Source: JBCBKZ01 sp039026975 (GTDB lineage Bacteria > Bacteroidota > Bacteroidia > J057). Taken from it: 18,677 bases of DNA. The notes under the pieces are model-generated. The model saw nothing but the letters and a program-made list of their open reading frames with translations. It searched no databases and was not told the DNA's origin. Shown here in pieces: positions 15,228 to 18,677 of the stretch. How positions within the stretch are numbered: position 1 is the stretch's first letter; each line of letters begins with the position of its first letter. The stretch spans positions 1-18,677 of the forward strand of contig JBCCLI010000089.1 of the NCBI GenBank assembly GCA_039026975.1, given 5' to 3'. The position numbers and the translations under genes are program-made.

Positions 15228-15276
15228 CTTTACGATTTTTTGATTGAATAAGACTATGATTCTCTCTTGTTGGACA

Positions 15277-18200
15277 TTAGAGCCCGACCTTCACATTAAT
15301 TCCAAAGGTCCTTGGACTTGGTAGCTGCCCTACCTCAAAGCCTGGTACCAGGGTTCCTCCAAATTGAGCTAATGATTCCGGGTCAAAGTGTCTTAGGGCT
15401 TCAGATTTAGTATCTATCCAAAGATTTCTCCCAAATAAGCCCACGTAAAGATTTTCGAATAATTCTCCGGGAATCCAATCCTTCAAATCAGCACCTAGAG
15501 AAATTTCACGTAGTTTCAACCAAGTATTATCGTAAGTATTTGCTTCAATGTTAAATACAGGGAAATTCGCACGATACCAGTCCTGCCCTGTGGTAGCTAT
15601 GGTATTTTGTGAGAATGATCCATCGGGATTTTCTATTACCCCCTGTGGTACGAAAGTGCTTTCTCTAAATGGTAAGGACTCTGTTATAATCCCTGATCTG
15701 TAAAGTAACGCACTGGTGTACGTATATAGATTACCTCCACTGCGATAATCAAAGAAAACATTTAGGCTAATATTCCTGAACCGGAATGTGTTAGTAAGAC
15801 CTGCTGACCAGTCTGGATTATAATTCCCAAGGTTTAATACTTCCGTACCATTTCTAGGTCTCACTATATCTACTCCATTTACATTTACTATATCCAGAAT
15901 GACATCACCTTCAGGAGAGCGGGCAAAACCACGACCATAAATATCTCCCATACGGTCACCAGGACGAGCCTCTACTGTACCGCCAGAAGGGCCAGTAGCA
16001 TATACAAAGCTTTCTACTCCATCTGCCAACTCTACTACCTCTCCTCTATTTCTAGACCATGCAAGAGATATATCCCAGGAGAAGTCCTTAGTTACAATGG
16101 GCTTGGCCGTTAGGAATACTTCTACGCCAGAGTTTTTGATTTCTCCAGCATTAATTAACCTAGTAGAGGCACCGGAAGCCTGGCTAATAGGTACTTGGAG
16201 AATTTGGTCAGTAGTAACATTACTGTAGTAGTTTACATCCAGTGTAAGTCTACTATTCCATAATCTTACCTCCATCCCCACTTCTACAGCAGAAGTTCTC
16301 TCAGGCTTCAACTCTGGATTCACCAGGTTCCGTGGATTAACTACTGAGCTAGGAAGTGATCCAAATGATAGTACCCGCTCTGTAAGCAAGGGATCTGTAT
16401 CATTTCCAGTAGCTGCCCAGCTTCCTCTTAATTGGGCAAAGTTAATAACAGAAGGTAGGATTAACATCTCAGAGAGAATAGCACTTACCCCTACTGAAGG
16501 ATAAAAGAATGAATTATTATCTGTAGGGAGGGCAGAAGACCAGTCATTACGACCTGTTACATCCAGGTAAATTTTATCATCCAAGTCTATCCTGGCAGAT
16601 CCATACACACTGTTAATCCGCTTTTCGGCATCTGTGTTAGCTGTAACAGGAGGAGCCCCCACATTCCCTTTATTATAAACGCCTGGTACACCTAGATCCC
16701 TTGTCTCAAAAAAATCATTGTTGAAGGACTGGTCCATGCGGTTAGCACCTGCAGTAATTCTCAAACCAATATTTTCCGTAAGGTCCTTATTATAGGTAAA
16801 AAGGAAATCTATATTGGTTTCAGTAAAGCGGATTCCCTGCTCTCTGTACATTCCATTGGGGAAGTTAGGCTGTCCGGAAGGACGCTGGGAGCGTCTGCGA
16901 TCACTGTAAAAGTCTGTTCCTGCTCTCACAAATAGCGATAGCTCATCTGAGAACATATAGGTGAACTTAACGTTCCCAAATATTCTGTTGCGGTTAAACT
17001 TGTTGAGGTTCTCTTCTACAATTAACCAAGGATTAGTTCCCCAACTCAGGAAATAGTTCTGCTGAATCCCTTCTTGACCAGGAAGCCAAACCTCTCTGTA
17101 ATCATTGTAGTCAAAGTTATTCATACCCCAGAACATATTATTGATTACCCCTTCTCCTCCTCCTCCAATGACAGGTAAGTTCCCCGAGAAGCTATTTACA
17201 TAGTTAGCAGACACATCTACACTTAACTTATCTGTAGCATTAGCTCCTAAGCGTAAGCCTATGTTATTTCTCTTATATTCTGTGTTAGGGACAATTCCCG
17301 TTTTATCCAGACGGGCCACTGATACTCTTCCCCATACATTTTCATCTGCAAAACTCAGGGCTAAGTTATTATTGGTAGAAATCCCTGTATCAAAAAAGCC
17401 ACGTCTGTCTAGGCTTTTGTTATAAGGAGTAGCAGGAACTGTTACCCCATTTGCCAGCTCATAGGCAGTAGGTTGAACCACAGACTGTCCGCCAGCTGGT
17501 GCACCATAATTCCCTCCCCAGTTTACGCGAAACTCATTGTCAAATCCGCCTCCATACTGAGTTTGTTCATCCCAGAAGTTTCCCAGGGCATCCACTGAGA
17601 ATCCGGTATTAAACTCTATCCCAAGCCCTTGTTTTTCTAGTCCTGATTTTGTTCTGATGACTAAGGCTCCATTTGCCGCTCTTGCTCCATACAGTGCAGC
17701 AGCTTTAGGCCCTTTCAAGACGGTAATATCCTGAATGTCGTCAGTATTAAAATCTGTCAGGCCATTCCCAAAATCTATAGGTGCATTTGACCAGCTGGTG
17801 GCATCCCCTCCTATCCCATCAAGATTATTAGATACCACTACCCCATCTACCACAATTAATGGCTGGTTTTTATTAATGTTTAGAGAAGCCTCGCCCCTTA
17901 ACACAATTCTGGAAGATGATACACCTGAGCCATTATTAGTAGAAATGGCTAATCCCGGAACACGTCCAGCTATCTGCTGGGAAATATCCCCTACTCTGGA
18001 CGCATTGAAGTCTTCTGTCTTGAGCCTTTGGGTGGCGTAGGAAAGGCTTGTTTTCTTTTCCTCAACCCCAAGGGCTGTTACTACCACCTCATCTAGCACA
18101 GTCCCTAACCGCATATTTACCTTCAATTGGTCCATACCATTGATAGAGACTTCCTGGACAGAATACCCAAAGGAGGAAATAGTAAGGGTTTGTGCATTAT

Positions 18201-18393
18201 CAGGGACCTGGATGGAAAACTTACCTTGACCATCTGTCAATGTACCTGTAGTGGTACCTGTCACCACGACTCTCGCCTGGATCATTGGCTGCCCAGTTTC
18301 TGCATTTATTACTTCCCCTGATACCGTCCTTTGGGCAAACACGGTATTTAGGGCCAGTAAACAAATGCTAAACAATAGTAGTCTACATTTCAT
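15277..18393 (-). CDS. SusC/RagA-like TonB-dependent outer-membrane transporter
   Basis: The 1038-residue protein has a signal peptide (1-20, cleavage after V-F-A). A carboxypeptidase-regulatory-like domain follows (about 22-100, V-S-G-E-V-I-N through G-Y-S-V-Q-E), then a TonB-box-like L-D-E-V-V-V-T-A-L-G (100-109). The plug is at about 115-250, with I-A-G-R-V-P-G-L-A-I, L-I-V-V-D-G-V and I-Q-D-I-T-V-L-K-G-P-K-A-A-A-L-Y-G. A 22-strand barrel runs to the end. Uptake is energised by TonB-ExbBD, encoded elsewhere. The chain ends K-V-G-L, whereas most such barrels finish in an aromatic residue. It is the first gene after the ROK regulator (59-bp gap). I saw no convincing Bacteroidota -33/-7 promoter pair in that gap. 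The absence of CAZymes nearby argues that the cargo is not a long polysaccharide. Confidence 0.95.
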   Translation of the reverse strand: MKCRLLLFSICLLALNTVFAQRTVSGEVINAETGQPMIQARVVVTGTTTGTLTDGQGKFSIQVPDNAQTLTISSFGYSVQEVSINGMDQLKVNMRLGTVLDEVVVTALGVEEKKTSLSYATQRLKTEDFNASRVGDISQQIAGRVPGLAISTNNGSGVSSSRIVLRGEASLNINKNQPLIVVDGVVVSNNLDGIGGDATSWSNAPIDFGNGLTDFNTDDIQDITVLKGPKAAALYGARAANGALVIRTKSGLEKQGLGIEFNTGFSVDALGNFWDEQTQYGGGFDNEFRVNWGGNYGAPAGGQSVVQPTAYELANGVTVPATPYNKSLDRRGFFDTGISTNNNLALSFADENVWGRVSVARLDKTGIVPNTEYKRNNIGLRLGANATDKLSVDVSANYVNSFSGNLPVIGGGGEGVINNMFWGMNNFDYNDYREVWLPGQEGIQQNYFLSWGTNPWLIVEENLNKFNRNRIFGNVKFTYMFSDELSLFVRAGTDFYSDRRRSQRPSGQPNFPNGMYREQGIRFTETNIDFLFTYNKDLTENIGLRITAGANRMDQSFNNDFFETRDLGVPGVYNKGNVGAPPVTANTDAEKRINSVYGSARIDLDDKIYLDVTGRNDWSSALPTDNNSFFYPSVGVSAILSEMLILPSVINFAQLRGSWAATGNDTDPLLTERVLSFGSLPSSVVNPRNLVNPELKPERTSAVEVGMEVRLWNSRLTLDVNYYSNVTTDQILQVPISQASGASTRLINAGEIKNSGVEVFLTAKPIVTKDFSWDISLAWSRNRGEVVELADGVESFVYATGPSGGTVEARPGDRMGDIYGRGFARSPEGDVILDIVNVNGVDIVRPRNGTEVLNLGNYNPDWSAGLTNTFRFRNISLNVFFDYRSGGNLYTYTSALLYRSGIITESLPFRESTFVPQGVIENPDGSFSQNTIATTGQDWYRANFPVFNIEANTYDNTWLKLREISLGADLKDWIPGELFENLYVGLFGRNLWIDTKSEALRHFDPESLAQFGGTLVPGFEVGQLPSPRTFGINVKVGL

Positions 18394-18452
18394 AGTTAGC
18401 TAGTTTTAGTTAAAATTTGAGTGTCTTTATTTATAGCAAGCAGTAGGTTTAC

Positions 18453-18677
18453 TTAATAATTTATGAGTTCGTAATTTTTGAGCACCATACAAGCAGCACC
18501 TCTTGAGCTGAAAAATCTGCTTAGTCCAGAAGCTTTTACCTCACAGTTTTTCAGTGAATTAAGAAGGCCTGTTTTTTTCATTCCCGCTTTTACTCCATCA
18601 ATTAGAAAATCACTTACCATAACCATCTCTCCTCCTAGAACTATTAAATCCGGATTGAGTAGATTAGCTATATTCCC
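18453..18677 (-). CDS. ROK-family regulator or sugar kinase, C-terminal end only
   Basis: The last 74 codons of a minus-strand gene run off the right edge, and the stop TAA is at 18453-18455. The stretch I-A-N-L-L-N-P-D-L-I-V-L-G-G-E is the classic C-terminal ROK motif. It is found in NagC/XylR-type repressors and in glucokinases. Whether this one carries an N-terminal winged-helix DNA-binding domain lies outside the window. Its position 59 bp upstream of susC, same strand, makes a regulator of this locus more likely than a metabolic kinase. If so, a sugar or sugar-like moiety could be the inducer. Confidence 0.75.
   Translation of the reverse strand, partial: GNIANLLNPDLIVLGGEMVMVSDFLIDGVKAGMKKTGLLNSLKNCEVKASGLSRFFSSRGAACMVLKNYELINY

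Noticed and set aside
931..18393. Complete DHPS/sulfolactate degradation pathway
   Set aside because: The HisD-like enzyme plus SDR are suggestive, but no sulfolactate lyase, sulfite exporter or related genes are present, and SusCD uptake would be unusual for so small a sulfonate.
13761..18393. Ordinary polysaccharide utilization locus
   Set aside because: SusCD is present but there is no glycoside hydrolase, polysaccharide lyase or sulfatase in 18 kb.
18394..18452. Bacteroidota-type promoter (-33 TTTG / -7 TAnnTTTG) before susC
   Set aside because: No stretch in the 59-bp gap matches both elements; AT-richness alone was not enough.

Overview
This window looks like a chromosomal segment from a marine-type Bacteroidota, probably a Cytophagales-like lineage. 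The evidence is a SusC/SusD outer-membrane pair with a ROK regulator directly upstream, lipoprotein signal sequences, a Bacteroidota-type SSS symporter and the lack of strong Shine-Dalgarno sites before most starts. Taxonomy is inferred from gene style only.

Layout: the left edge (1-458, + strand) holds the 3' part of a Fes/IroE-like esterase. A gap of about 470 bp follows. It contains a compact non-coding mobile element (549-837) with 18-bp terminal inverted repeats and a perfect 9-bp target duplication, then a small hairpin at 869-893. From 931 to 18677 everything is on the minus strand and closely packed, so it should be read from right to left: ROK regulator (C-terminus only, right edge), SusC, SusD, a hairpin, alpha/beta hydrolase, HpaI-type aldolase, a four-domain SnoaL-like protein, a two-domain SnoaL-like protein, a two-cupin protein, a lipoprotein alpha/beta hydrolase, a histidinol-dehydrogenase-like enzyme, a sodium/solute symporter, an SDR oxidoreductase, another two-domain SnoaL-like protein, and a MetE-C/epoxyalkane:CoM-transferase-like zinc enzyme.

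Together this reads as a complete 'import and dismantle' locus. SusCD takes a ligand across the outer membrane. The lipoprotein hydrolase probably trims it in the envelope. The SSS symporter brings a product across the inner membrane with Na+. Cytoplasmic hydrolase, dehydrogenases (HisD-like, SDR), retro-aldolase and the MetE-like lyase/transferase would break it down. There is no glycoside hydrolase, polysaccharide lyase or sulfatase, so it is not an ordinary polysaccharide utilization locus. Its signature is eight SnoaL/NTF2-fold domains in three proteins, each with an Asp at the position of the SnoaL catalytic acid. The substrate cannot be read from the sequence; a small multifunctional metabolite (polyketide-like, sulfonate or other C-S/C-O bonded compound) is a hypothesis.

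Start corrections: the HisD-like start is better at 6942, the aldolase at 12967 (or 12982), and the second hydrolase at 13673, because its longer start lies in the loop of a transcript hairpin. No rRNA, tRNA, CRISPR array or integrase was seen.
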